A stretch of 6,155 nt of DNA from Alphaproteobacteria bacterium (GTDB taxonomy: Bacteria; Pseudomonadota; Alphaproteobacteria; RS24), in assembly GCA_029248825.1 (NCBI GenBank), contig JAQWIP010000065.1, positions 1-6,155 on the forward strand. The letters run 5' to 3'. Made by a program: the position numbers and the translations under genes. The first letter of the stretch is position 1. Each line of letters starts with the position of its first letter. Below are positions 1 through 5,711 of this stretch, piece by piece. The notes under the pieces are model-generated. The model worked only from the letters and a program-made list of their open reading frames with translations. It had not been told where the DNA came from and did not search any database.

Positions 1-366
1 AAGGGCGCGCGGACGATGATTGATGAGATTAAAAAAGGCACTTCGATGGTTTTGCTGGTCGACCGAAAGCTTGGCCGAGGCGACCCGATCACTTTTATGG
101 GTCGCGAAACCAAAGCCCCTTCGGCGGCGGTAAAAGTGGCGCGGCGTTTCGATATTCCGGTTATCCTGACGGTGGTTCGCCGCCGCCATGATGGGCCCGA
201 TAAATCCCATTTTGTGCAGCATTTCTTCCCCGCCATCCACGTCGCAAAAACCGAAGACGCCAAAGCCGATGTCGATGCGGCCATGCGCGAAGTCTATGAT
301 GCGATTGAAGATTGGATTGAAACCAGCCCGCAAGAGTGGCTATGGGCGCACAATCGCTGGAAATAA
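1..366 (+). CDS. Lipid A biosynthesis acyltransferase (LpxL/HtrB family), C-terminal part
   Basis: This is the last 121 codons of a gene whose 5' part lies left of the window; the frame is open from base 1 (KGART before the first visible Met). Members of this family transfer a secondary acyl chain from acyl-ACP to the lipid A precursor at the inner face of the cytoplasmic membrane. Seen here are the lysine/glycine-rich stretch ending in LLVDRK, the family-like segment TKAPSAAVKVARRFDIPVIL, and the ending PQEWLWAHNRWK, which is the hallmark C-terminus of the LpxL/LpxM group. The catalytic HX4D motif would lie in the missing part, so I cannot tell LpxL from a paralogue. The gene ends in two tandem TAA codons (364-369). 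It is convergent with the next gene, 18 bp away, and no hairpin terminator is visible between them. Confidence 0.88.
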   Translation, partial: KGARTMIDEIKKGTSMVLLVDRKLGRGDPITFMGRETKAPSAAVKVARRFDIPVILTVVRRRHDGPDKSHFVQHFFPAIHVAKTEDAKADVDAAMREVYDAIEDWIETSPQEWLWAHNRWK

Positions 367-384
367 TAAGTCGTGGCTGAACCG

Positions 385-885
385 CTAACGACGTCTTTTT
401 TGCAAGCCCCTCGGCTCGGGTTTCAAAGAGTCCCAGCACAGTCCAGCACTTGTTACAGGTTTTTTAAGCGGCGGGGTCATGGTGAATGTATATTTATCAT
501 TGGCAGCAATCACCAGCTCACCAATCCGCACAGGCTCTTTATCCAACTCTAGCTTTAGCCGATAAACCCGCTCGTCGCCGCGCGCCTCGAAGCTCGAAGA
601 AAAATGCCCAATCAGCTTAATCCACAAATGTGAATAGTGACGCCGCTCGAAACTCGGATGCGGAATACCTTGATAGCTGATTAAAAAATCGCCCGGTGCG
701 CGCGTTAGAATGACGAAATCATAAAGCGACTGCCCACTATCCCAGTCAAACTCGCCATCGGAGCAATACATGGTTTTTGTCGGGCGCCAGCCAGCATCCG
801 CGGAATTGTTATTTTTATTCTGTGCCTCTGTGGCCATGGGCGACAGCAGCAGCAAAGCTATTAAAGCTAAAGATATCTTTTTCAT
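385..885 (-). CDS. Secreted protein of unknown function
   Basis: I do not recognise the family of this 166-residue protein. Its N-terminus is a clear Sec signal peptide: MKK, then a hydrophobic core (residues 5-16) and a plausible signal peptidase I site after TEA (residue 21). The mature part would be periplasmic or extracytoplasmic. It is mixed in composition, rich in aromatic residues (Tyr40, Trp48, Tyr55, Tyr71, Tyr84, Trp88), and has only two cysteines, Cys41 and Cys150, which could form one disulfide. It ends in a basic tail QKRRR. I chose the ATG at 885 because the signal peptide begins there. The same frame stays open to a TTG at 927, but those 14 extra residues would put a polar stretch before the signal peptide. 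No strong ribosome binding site precedes 885. A TATACA sequence just upstream hints at a very short leader, without a matching -35 box. Confidence 0.7.
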   Translation of the reverse strand: MKKISLALIALLLLSPMATEAQNKNNNSADAGWRPTKTMYCSDGEFDWDSGQSLYDFVILTRAPGDFLISYQGIPHPSFERRHYSHLWIKLIGHFSSSFEARGDERVYRLKLELDKEPVRIGELVIAANDKYTFTMTPPLKKPVTSAGLCWDSLKPEPRGLQKRRR

Positions 886-1022
886 GCGGTGTGTATAGCC
901 CGTTTGCTCAAAAGATGCAGTAGCCAAATTGCCTCAACCCCGCCTTATTCCGCCCCAGAGATAATTTCCCTACGCCTCGGCTGTGCAATGGCTCGACGAT
1001 ATCTTTCGACGCAGCAGACGGT
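886..1022. other. Intergenic gap, no gene seen
   Basis: These 137 bases lie downstream of the DoxX gene and upstream of the secreted protein gene, both on the minus strand. I see no coding frame, no strong stem followed by a T-run, and no convincing promoter pair. The only local pattern is a short direct repeat, CCGCC-N5-CCGCC (940-954). Confidence 0.5.
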
Positions 1023-1412
1023 CTAGTTTTTCGACGTCCGCGCGTAACTCGCCAACATCAGGCAGCCTGCCAGAATGCCAAGGTTTTTCACGAAATTTTG
1101 CAGCTCATGCGCGCCTTCAACGCCCGTGTAATTCCAAAAATCATGCAGGCAAACATTGATCACGAGAATATAAGCCACGCAAGCATAGGCGGCCAACCAG
1201 ACTTGCTTATTTGCCAACAACAGCCCCCCAAGAACGATATTGGCAACGCCTGCGATAAACAAAAGCGGCTCGGCCAGCCCAATATCGTGCTTCACCATTA
1301 AATCGACATGGCGTTGCCAATCGGCAAATTTGGCTACGCCGGGCAAAACGAAATAAATCCCTAGCAGACTGCGCCCAACATTCAGTGCCAATTTATCCAG
1401 TTTCTCATTCAT
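1023..1412 (-). CDS. DoxX family integral membrane protein
   Basis: This 129-residue protein is built of four hydrophobic segments, at about residues 13-29, 46-67, 71-88 and 106-123, as expected for the DoxX family. Typical features are the first helix GRSLLGIYFVLPGVAKFADW, the HDFWN motif after helix 3 (90-94), and FVKNLGILAG opening helix 4. The family is named after a subunit of archaeal thiosulfate:quinone oxidoreductase, but most bacterial members have no assigned reaction, so only a membrane location can be stated. The ATG at 1412 is preceded by AGGGAGAGA with the GGAG core 6 nt upstream. A longer frame reaching back to 1496 lies inside the thiolase gene and is not credible. It follows the thiolase by 10 bp, so the two are almost certainly co-transcribed and perhaps translationally coupled. 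Confidence 0.88.
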   Translation of the reverse strand: MNEKLDKLALNVGRSLLGIYFVLPGVAKFADWQRHVDLMVKHDIGLAEPLLFIAGVANIVLGGLLLANKQVWLAAYACVAYILVINVCLHDFWNYTGVEGAHELQNFVKNLGILAGCLMLASYARTSKN

Positions 1413-1415
1413 TTG

Positions 1416-1424
1416 TCTCTCCCT
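1416..1424 (-). promoter_or_regulatory. Ribosome binding site of the DoxX gene, overlapping the thiolase stop
   Basis: On the minus strand the sequence reads AGGGAGAGA, with its GGAG core at 1419-1422, six bases before the ATG at 1412. Its 5' end overlaps the thiolase TAG (1423-1425). It fixes the DoxX start and suggests that ribosomes ending the thiolase can re-initiate on DoxX. Confidence 0.75.
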
Positions 1425-2610
1425 ATCCGGCCTGATAAAGCGTGACAACACACGCTCCACCCAGTCCCAAATTATGCTGCAGCGCCGTCTTGGCACCTTC
1501 CACTTGGCGCGCCTGCGCCGTGCCGCGCAATTGATGCGTCAGCTCATAGCATTGCGCCAAACCCGTCGCGCCCAAAGGATGGCCTTTCGACAACAAGCCG
1601 CCCGATGGATTGGTCACCACTTGGCCGCCATATGTATTGTCGCCATCGGCAATAAACTTTTGCGCTTGGCCTTCGCCACATAGCCCCAAGCCCTCATAGG
1701 TAATCAATTCATTATGGGCAAAACAGTCGTGCAATTCGACGACATCAATATCTTTGGGGCCAAGACCCGCTTTCTCATAAACCTGACGCGCCGCCTCGCC
1801 CGTCATGTCATAGCCGACGAGCTGCATCATATCATGCGCCTCGAACGTGCTTGGCGTATCGGTGGTCATCGATTGGGCGATAATTTTCACCCCTGTCGAT
1901 AGGCCGTGTTTTTTGGCAAAAGCCTCGGAGACCAAAATCGCTGCCGCCGCGCCACACGTTGGCGGGCAAGCCATCAGGCGGGTCATCACGCCCGGAATCA
2001 TTTCCGGCGACTGCAAGACATCCCCCGCGCTTAACTCGGTGCGGAACAAAGCTTTCGGATTGTTTTTCGCATGGCGGCTGGCCTTGGCACGAATTTGTGC
2101 GAAGTCGGACAGCTCCGTGCCATATTTATCCATATGGCTTTTTCCGGCGCCGCCGAAATAGCGCAAGGCCAAAGGCGCCTCGCTGTTGAAAAGGTCGGCA
2201 CATTCGCTATCGAACGCATCAAAGGGGCTGGGCCGATCTTGCCAAATATTGCCCAAAGCGCCCGGTTGCATTTGCTCAAAACCCACCGCCAGCGCGCAGT
2301 CGACAAGGCCGCTTTCGACCGCTTGGCGCGCCATAAACAAAGCCGACGACCCCGTGGAACAATTATTATTCACGTTGAATACGGGAATGCCCGTCATGCC
2401 GACTTTATAAATAACTTTTTGCCCGCAGGTGCTATCGCCATAGACATAGCCCGCATAGGCTTGCTCAATATGGGAGAAATCCAGCCCGCTGTCGGCCAAA
2501 GCCTCGCGAATGGCCGCCTCGCCCATAATGTCATATGTGTCGGAGGCGCCTGGCTTGCCAAAGGCCACCATGCCAACACCGGCGACAATCGTTGGTTGAA
2601 TATGGGTCAT
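1423..2610 (-). CDS. Thiolase, SCP2/SCPx type (acetyl-CoA acetyltransferase-like)
   Basis: This is a complete 395-residue thiolase of the sterol-carrier-protein-X type, often annotated in bacteria as acetyl-CoA acetyltransferase or lipid-transfer protein. Thiolases of this group cleave 3-oxoacyl-CoA with CoA, or run the reverse condensation, in the cytoplasm, typically in degradation of branched, steroid-like or ordinary fatty acyl chains. The nucleophilic Cys84 lies in NNNCSTGSSA. The group-typical HDCFAHNE follows at 294-301, the catalytic histidine is His344 in SKGHPLGATG, and the second catalytic cysteine is Cys387 in LGLGGACV. The length fits a stand-alone thiolase domain; no SCP2 lipid-binding domain is fused. 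The ATG at 2610 has AGGAG with a 6-nt spacer. The DoxX gene follows by 10 bp, and the GST lies 110 bp upstream on the same strand. The acyl substrate cannot be read from the sequence. Confidence 0.93.
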   Translation of the reverse strand: MTHIQPTIVAGVGMVAFGKPGASDTYDIMGEAAIREALADSGLDFSHIEQAYAGYVYGDSTCGQKVIYKVGMTGIPVFNVNNNCSTGSSALFMARQAVESGLVDCALAVGFEQMQPGALGNIWQDRPSPFDAFDSECADLFNSEAPLALRYFGGAGKSHMDKYGTELSDFAQIRAKASRHAKNNPKALFRTELSAGDVLQSPEMIPGVMTRLMACPPTCGAAAAILVSEAFAKKHGLSTGVKIIAQSMTTDTPSTFEAHDMMQLVGYDMTGEAARQVYEKAGLGPKDIDVVELHDCFAHNELITYEGLGLCGEGQAQKFIADGDNTYGGQVVTNPSGGLLSKGHPLGATGLAQCYELTHQLRGTAQARQVEGAKTALQHNLGLGGACVVTLYQAG

Positions 2611-2627
2611 ATTTCGCTCCTAAAGTA

Positions 2628-2637
2628 CTATCGATAG
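2628..2637. promoter_or_regulatory. Perfect 10-bp palindrome before the thiolase gene, possible operator
   Basis: CTATCGATAG is a perfect palindrome 18 bp upstream of the thiolase ATG. A second 6-bp palindrome, CCTAGG, abuts it (2638-2643). The position, just downstream of a possible promoter, would suit a repressor site. Short palindromes arise by chance, so this is tentative. Confidence 0.25.
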
Positions 2638-2650
2638 CCTAGGCACAATT

Positions 2651-2678
2651 AGGATAGGAACCAAGCCCGTTTTCACAA
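2651..2678 (-). promoter_or_regulatory. Possible sigma70-type promoter for thiolase-DoxX
   Basis: On the minus strand TTGTGA (2673-2678) and TATCCT (2651-2656) are 16 bp apart, each matching 4 of 6 consensus bases. It lies in the 110-bp gap between GST and thiolase, where a separate promoter would be expected. The match is modest, and read-through from GST is an alternative. Confidence 0.3.
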
Positions 2679-2720
2679 ATTTTGCGACCGGCGCGAACCG
2701 GCTAATAAAGCTTGGACGGT

Positions 2721-3356
2721 TTATGCTTTCGCGCTTGGGCGTGCGGACACAGTGGCGAACCAGCGTTTAATATTGGCATGCGCCTCGCTCGGTTCCACGC
2801 GCACCCATTTGGCAAAATCTACCGCTACCAGCGCGGTGATGTCGGCCAAGGAGAAATCGTCCAGCGCCACGAAATCGCGCCCTTCTAGGCGCGCGTTCAG
2901 CGTGTCGAAATAATGCCCAAGGCGCATGCGTCCACGCTCGGCCAATTGTGGAATTTGCGCATAATTAACCGGCCCCGTGGTGGCGCGGTCCTTCATGCCT
3001 TTGGAAGAATTGCGCAAGGTTTCGGCAATCGCGAAAAGCCCTTCGAATTCACTTCGCGCATTCCAAGTCGCAACCAAACCTTTTTCGGTTGGCGTCGTGC
3101 CCAAGAGCGGCGGATTGGGCTGGTAGGCTTCGGCCCATGCGGCGATGCCAGCGTTTTCGGTCAACACAGTATCGTCTTCCAAACGCAGAGCTGGCAAAGT
3201 GCACGTGGGGCTGATGGCGCGAAACGCCTCGCCCAATTGTTCGCCCGCCGCCATATCAATTTGCACGGTCTCCAGCTCAATGCCTTTTTCATGCAAAAAA
3301 ATTCGCGCCCGACGCGGGCTTGGGGCTATGGTGTAATCGTAAAAAGTAAGGCTCAT
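2721..3356 (-). CDS. Glutathione S-transferase family protein
   Basis: This 211-residue protein has the two-domain layout of cytosolic GSTs. The N-terminal thioredoxin-like domain (about 1-80) starts LTFYDYTIAPSPRRARIFLHEKGIE, where Ser13 sits in the usual active-site region. It contains the cis-proline motif TLPAL (Pro55) and TENAGI at 66-71, where most GSTs have an E-S pair that binds the gamma-glutamyl group; here it is E67-N68. The helical C-terminal domain (about 90-211) carries the N-capping motif DFSLADITA (Ser169, Asp172). GSTs conjugate glutathione to electrophiles or act as thiol transferases or isomerases; the specific reaction is unknown. I chose ATG 3356 because GGAG lies 6 nt upstream. 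A TTG at 3368 would extend the frame by four residues but lies on top of that site. The thiolase lies downstream on the same strand. Confidence 0.9.
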   Translation of the reverse strand: MSLTFYDYTIAPSPRRARIFLHEKGIELETVQIDMAAGEQLGEAFRAISPTCTLPALRLEDDTVLTENAGIAAWAEAYQPNPPLLGTTPTEKGLVATWNARSEFEGLFAIAETLRNSSKGMKDRATTGPVNYAQIPQLAERGRMRLGHYFDTLNARLEGRDFVALDDFSLADITALVAVDFAKWVRVEPSEAHANIKRWFATVSARPSAKA

Positions 3357-3362
3357 CGTATA

Positions 3363-3366
3363 CTCC
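3363..3366 (-). promoter_or_regulatory. Ribosome binding site deciding the GST start
   Basis: On the minus strand GGAG stands six bases before the ATG at 3356, giving a protein beginning MSLTFYDY. It rules against the longer frame opened by a TTG at 3368. Confidence 0.75.
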
Positions 3367-3389
3367 AAAATTTCAGCCGACGCATCCCC

Positions 3390-3416
3390 GTCTGACTATG
3401 AGTAACAAGGTCAGAC
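3390..3416. repeat. Inverted repeat GTCTGAC-N13-GTCAGAC
   Basis: Perfect 7-bp arms (3390-3396 and 3410-3416) flank a 13-bp centre. It lies 34-60 bp upstream of the GST start, where a GST operator would be expected, and upstream of the rightward promoter. It lacks a T-run on either side, so it is not a typical terminator. It may be a regulator site for either divergent gene. Confidence 0.4.
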
Positions 3417-3468
3417 CGATTCACCCAGCAAAGCAAAGCCCGCTATGTCCATGGCCGCCACCGACAGG

Positions 3469-3498
3469 TAGACAAAAACCCGGCGAACCACCTATAAT
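3469..3498 (+). promoter_or_regulatory. Sigma70-like promoter of the phosphorylase operon
   Basis: TAGACA (3469-3474, 5 of 6 matches to the -35 consensus) and a perfect TATAAT (3493-3498) are separated by 18 bp. Transcription would start near 3505, giving a leader of about 79 nt before the ATG at 3584. The position, upstream of a three-gene operon in a divergent intergenic region, is what one would expect. The start site has not been measured. Confidence 0.6.
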
Positions 3499-3505
3499 TG
3501 TGGTT
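3486..3505. promoter_or_regulatory. Inverted repeat spanning the -10 box, possible operator
   Basis: AACCAC (3486-3491) and GTGGTT (3500-3505) form perfect 6-bp arms around an 8-bp centre that contains the TATAAT box. A repressor bound here would block RNA polymerase directly. If instead a longer transcript begins upstream, the same arms would form an RNA hairpin. The DNA-operator reading fits the promoter position better. Confidence 0.4.
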
Positions 3506-3520
3506 GGAAGTGAGGCCAAA

Positions 3521-3577
3521 CCTGCATTACGATGCAGGCGATGGCTCGCCGGTGCTGGCCACAAGCAACGGAGCCAT
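3521..3577 (+). promoter_or_regulatory. Structured leader of the phosphorylase operon with a possible SD-masking stem
   Basis: Two RNA stems can be drawn. The first is a 7-bp hairpin with a TACG loop, CCTGCAT (3521-3527) with ATGCAGG (3532-3538). The second pairs ATGGCTC (3541-3547) with GAGCCAT (3571-3577), which would cover most of the GGAG ribosome binding site (3570-3573). Part of the masking strand could instead pair with CCGGCGA (3480-3486) through TCGCCGG (3546-3552), but only in a transcript starting upstream of the promoter proposed here. It does not match any riboswitch class I can recall (SAM, SAH, cobalamin and purine were considered). The pairing was found by eye only. Confidence 0.35.
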
Positions 3578-3583
3578 GGCCAA

Positions 3584-4429
3584 ATGTTAGCGATTATAGG
3601 TGGAACAGGACTTTATCAAATTGAGGGGCTTAAGGTAAAAGAAGAGCTCACCGTAAGTACGCCTTTTGGGCCTGCTTCGGCCCCTGTGATGAAAGCCGAG
3701 TATGACGATCGCGAGGTGCTGTTTTTACCGCGCCACGGCCGAAGCCACGAACTTTTGCCGCATGAAGTGAATTACCGCGCCAATATTTTTGCGCTCAAAA
3801 AGCTAGGCGCTCGACAAGTGCTTGGCTTTTCAGCAGTCGGTAGCCTGCGGGAGGAAATTCGCCCAGGTGAATTTGCCATTCCCTCGCAGTATTTTGACTT
3901 TGTTAAAGGCAACCGCGAGCGCACTTTTTTTGGCGAGGGGGTCGCCGCCCATGTCTCCACCGCCGAGCCCGTCTGCCCAAACCTAACCGCCTGGGTGGCC
4001 GGCAAAGCCAAACAAATGAACCTGCCCCTCCATTTAGATAAAACCTATGCCGGGGTGGACGGCCCACGCCTTGGCACCAAAGCGGAAAGCCATTTTTTAC
4101 GTGGCGCAGGGTGTGACCTTGTGGGCATGACAAATGTGCCAGAGGTCTTCTTGGCCCGCGAAGCCCAGCTTTGCTATGCGACCATTGGCATTGCCACAGA
4201 TTACGATTGCTGGATGGATGACCCAAGTCAGCACGTCAGCGTCGCGGATGTTATTTCACGCTTTGGCGACAGCCTAGCCCAAGCGAAAGACTTATTGCTG
4301 TCCTTGCTAGAAACGCCGCTGCCCGAGGCGGAAGCAAGTTACCGCGAGACCCTTGCAACGGCTCTGCTGACGCCGCCCGAAGGCATCCCAGACGAAAAGC
4401 GCGCGTTGATGGAAGTGCTATGCGCGTAG
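3584..4429 (+). CDS. mtnP: S-methyl-5'-thioadenosine phosphorylase-type nucleoside phosphorylase
   Basis: This 281-residue cytoplasmic enzyme belongs to the PNP/MTAP family, which splits a purine nucleoside with phosphate to give free base and sugar-1-phosphate. MTA phosphorylase acts on methylthioadenosine in methionine salvage. The N-terminus MLAIIGGTGLY carries the phosphate loop. RHGRSH (50-55) and PHEVNYRANI follow, then GSLREEIRPG, TKAESHFLR (165-173), GMTNVPE (181-187) and TDYDCW (205-210). The two aspartates of TDYDCW (206, 208) are the adenine-recognising pair of MTAP, which favours 6-aminopurine nucleosides over inosine or guanosine. I chose ATG 3584 because homology begins there and GGAG lies 10 nt upstream. 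The frame is open back to 3398, but that part is proline/basic-rich and coincides with the promoter. The gene overlaps the next by 10 nt. That context suggests a 5'-modified deoxyadenosine may be the real substrate rather than MTA. Confidence 0.9.
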   Translation: MLAIIGGTGLYQIEGLKVKEELTVSTPFGPASAPVMKAEYDDREVLFLPRHGRSHELLPHEVNYRANIFALKKLGARQVLGFSAVGSLREEIRPGEFAIPSQYFDFVKGNRERTFFGEGVAAHVSTAEPVCPNLTAWVAGKAKQMNLPLHLDKTYAGVDGPRLGTKAESHFLRGAGCDLVGMTNVPEVFLAREAQLCYATIGIATDYDCWMDDPSQHVSVADVISRFGDSLAQAKDLLLSLLETPLPEAEASYRETLATALLTPPEGIPDEKRALMEVLCA

Positions 4430-5016
4430 CTGTGCCCCTGTCGGTTATCATTCCTTTGGCGCCGCACGAGCCAAAACCGTCCGCCCTCCTCGACGCGCTG
4501 CCGGCTGAAATAGAAGTCATCCTGTCGCAAGAGGCAGGCCGTGCGGCGAGCCTCAACGCGGGGGCTGCGAAAGCTACGGGCGCTTATTTATGGTTTCTGC
4601 ATGCCGATTCCGGCCTGCCCGAGGATGCTTGGCATAAACTGCAAAAAGCCATTGCCGACCAGCCACAGGCTTTGCATTATTTCGACCTGGCCTTTGCCGG
4701 AGGCGGCTGGCGTATGAAGATAAATAGCTGGGGGGCCAACCTGCGCTCGCGGTTTTTTGGCTGCCCTTTTGGCGACCAGGGGTTTTGCCTCGAAAAACAG
4801 CTGTTTGACGCCCTCGGAGCCTACCCTGAAACGGCGCCTTATGGGGAAGACCATTTGTTTGTATGGCAGGCGCATGGGGCTGGCGTCAAACTCAACCGAG
4901 TGCCGACAAGGCTGACCACCAGTGCGCGCAAATATCAGCAAAACGGCTGGCTCAAAACCACCCTGTTGCATCAATTTTTATGGCTAAAGCAAGTGGTGCG
5001 CGTGAAATGGCAATAG
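4420..5016 (+). CDS. Small GT-A glycosyltransferase, TIGR04283-like (arsenosugar-associated family)
   Basis: This 198-residue protein resembles the family-2 transferases once called rSAM/selenodomain-associated transferase 2 and now linked to arsenosugar biosynthesis. Seen are the first strand LSVIIPLAP, then GRAASLNAGAAKATG (40-54), WFLHADSGLP (58-67) with the metal-binding HAD, GDQGFCLEK (118-126), the acidic YGEDHLFVW (141-149) and TSARKYQQNGW (167-177). It is shorter than usual: the segment between the second strand (EIEVIL) and GRAA is only four residues. The D-G-x-S-x-D nucleotide-sugar loop normally found there is absent, with no frameshift in the DNA. It may therefore use an unusual donor or depend on a partner. 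The ATG lies inside the end of the phosphorylase gene, with GGAAG just upstream, implying coupled translation. Donor and acceptor are unknown. Confidence 0.8.
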   Translation: MRVAVPLSVIIPLAPHEPKPSALLDALPAEIEVILSQEAGRAASLNAGAAKATGAYLWFLHADSGLPEDAWHKLQKAIADQPQALHYFDLAFAGGGWRMKINSWGANLRSRFFGCPFGDQGFCLEKQLFDALGAYPETAPYGEDHLFVWQAHGAGVKLNRVPTRLTTSARKYQQNGWLKTTLLHQFLWLKQVVRVKWQ

Positions 5017-5711
5017 TGCGAGAGACACGCCGCGTGGAGCAGATTGGCTTGGGGATTTTTGCCAAAACAGCGGCGCTGTCTCCCGTGAAAACACGTTTGG
5101 CCGCCAGCATCGGCACACCAGAGGCAGAGCAGTTTTATCAGTTGAGTGTTCTGGCAATTGAGCAATTAGCGTTGGCTTTACCCCCCGCCATCTGCCCGCA
5201 TTGGGCCATCGCGGAAGCCGATGGGTTGGACCACGCGCAATGGCAAAACCTGCCTCACTTTTGGACTGGGGATGGCGATTTGGGCGCTCGCTTGCATCAG
5301 GTCCATAGCAAATTACGCCAAAGCCATGGCGCCTCCATGTTGATGGGAACCGACAGCCCACAATTGACACCTAGCCTGCTCGAGGCAGCGCAAAAGCATC
5401 TCGTGCAAAACCCCAACGCCATCGTGCTTGGCCCTTGTTCCGATGGTGGATTTTATCTATTTGCTGGTGGGGTAGACATTCCGCAATCTTGCTGGACCAA
5501 CGTAACTTACAGCGAGAGCACGACGCTCCAGCAATTGGTTGGCCAGCTGGGTCAACTGAACCTGGAAATTCACTATCTACCCGAGCAGCAAGATGTAGAT
5601 GTGGTGGCAGATTTGTTTCGGCTGCGAAAAAGCCTGGCCGCTAAGGCGAACTTACTCTCGGCTCAAAAACAATTGCTAGACTGGTTAAGCCGAACAGCTA
5701 CCGCCACCTAA
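5007..5711 (+). CDS. DUF2064 / TIGR04282-like glycosyltransferase-fold protein (arsenosugar-associated family)
   Basis: This protein of about 234 residues belongs to DUF2064, a GT-A/nucleotidyltransferase-like fold, formerly rSAM/selenodomain-associated transferase 1. Key motifs in order are GIFAK-x7-KTRLA (16-32; usual form FAK.P.pG.vKTRLA), GDGDLGARL (88-96), LMGTDSPQL (112-120), VLGPCSDGGFYLF (140-152) and DVDVVADL (196-203). The aspartates in GTDSP and SDGG are those expected to hold metal and substrate. The residue before DGG is Ser, where Glu is common. The start is uncertain. ATG 5007 makes a 10-nt overlap with the previous stop, mirroring the previous junction, but has a weak ribosome binding site. 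ATG 4980, GTG 5016 and GTG 5034 are alternatives. The 3' end overlaps the convergent radical SAM gene by 27 bp. Its reaction is unknown; the family co-occurs with TIGR04283 enzymes and ArsS. Confidence 0.82.
   Translation: MAIVRETRRVEQIGLGIFAKTAALSPVKTRLAASIGTPEAEQFYQLSVLAIEQLALALPPAICPHWAIAEADGLDHAQWQNLPHFWTGDGDLGARLHQVHSKLRQSHGASMLMGTDSPQLTPSLLEAAQKHLVQNPNAIVLGPCSDGGFYLFAGGVDIPQSCWTNVTYSESTTLQQLVGQLGQLNLEIHYLPEQQDVDVVADLFRLRKSLAAKANLLSAQKQLLDWLSRTATAT
5685..5711. other. Tail-to-tail overlap of two coding regions
   Basis: The last nine codons (including stop) of the DUF2064 gene and the last nine codons (including stop) of the radical SAM gene occupy the same 27 bp on opposite strands. No intergenic space or terminator hairpin separates them. 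The overlap encodes the GGSCSA end of the radical SAM protein, including its last cysteine. Confidence 0.75.

Noticed and set aside
1413..1496. N-terminal extension of the DoxX protein into the thiolase gene
   Set aside because: It would overlap conserved thiolase coding sequence (the end of the GGACV region), and a good ribosome binding site serves the ATG at 1412.
2071..2637. Open frame of 188 codons on the plus strand
   Set aside because: It is antisense to the thiolase, whose catalytic motifs are all intact. The antisense peptide resembles no family and reflects codon bias of the real gene.
2686..2702. Possible terminator after GST (CCGG-N6-CCGG)
   Set aside because: The stem is only 4 bp and is not followed by a clear T-run on the minus strand.
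2913..3395. Open frame of 160 codons on the plus strand
   Set aside because: It is antisense to the GST gene, has no recognisable motif and no credible ribosome binding site.
3449..3581. Direct repeat CCATGGCC at 3449-3456 and 3574-3581
   Set aside because: Eight bases, self-complementary in part; easily due to chance and with no clear link to the promoter or start.
3398..3583. N-terminal extension of the phosphorylase by 62 residues
   Set aside because: The frame is open, but the peptide is proline- and arginine-rich with no resemblance to the family, and the DNA contains a promoter, dyads and the ribosome binding site. The family N-terminus begins at 3584.
3450..3583. Known riboswitch or small RNA (SAM, SAH, cobalamin, SRP RNA)
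   Set aside because: None of the conserved cores I can recall for these classes is present, so only an unassigned structured leader is reported.
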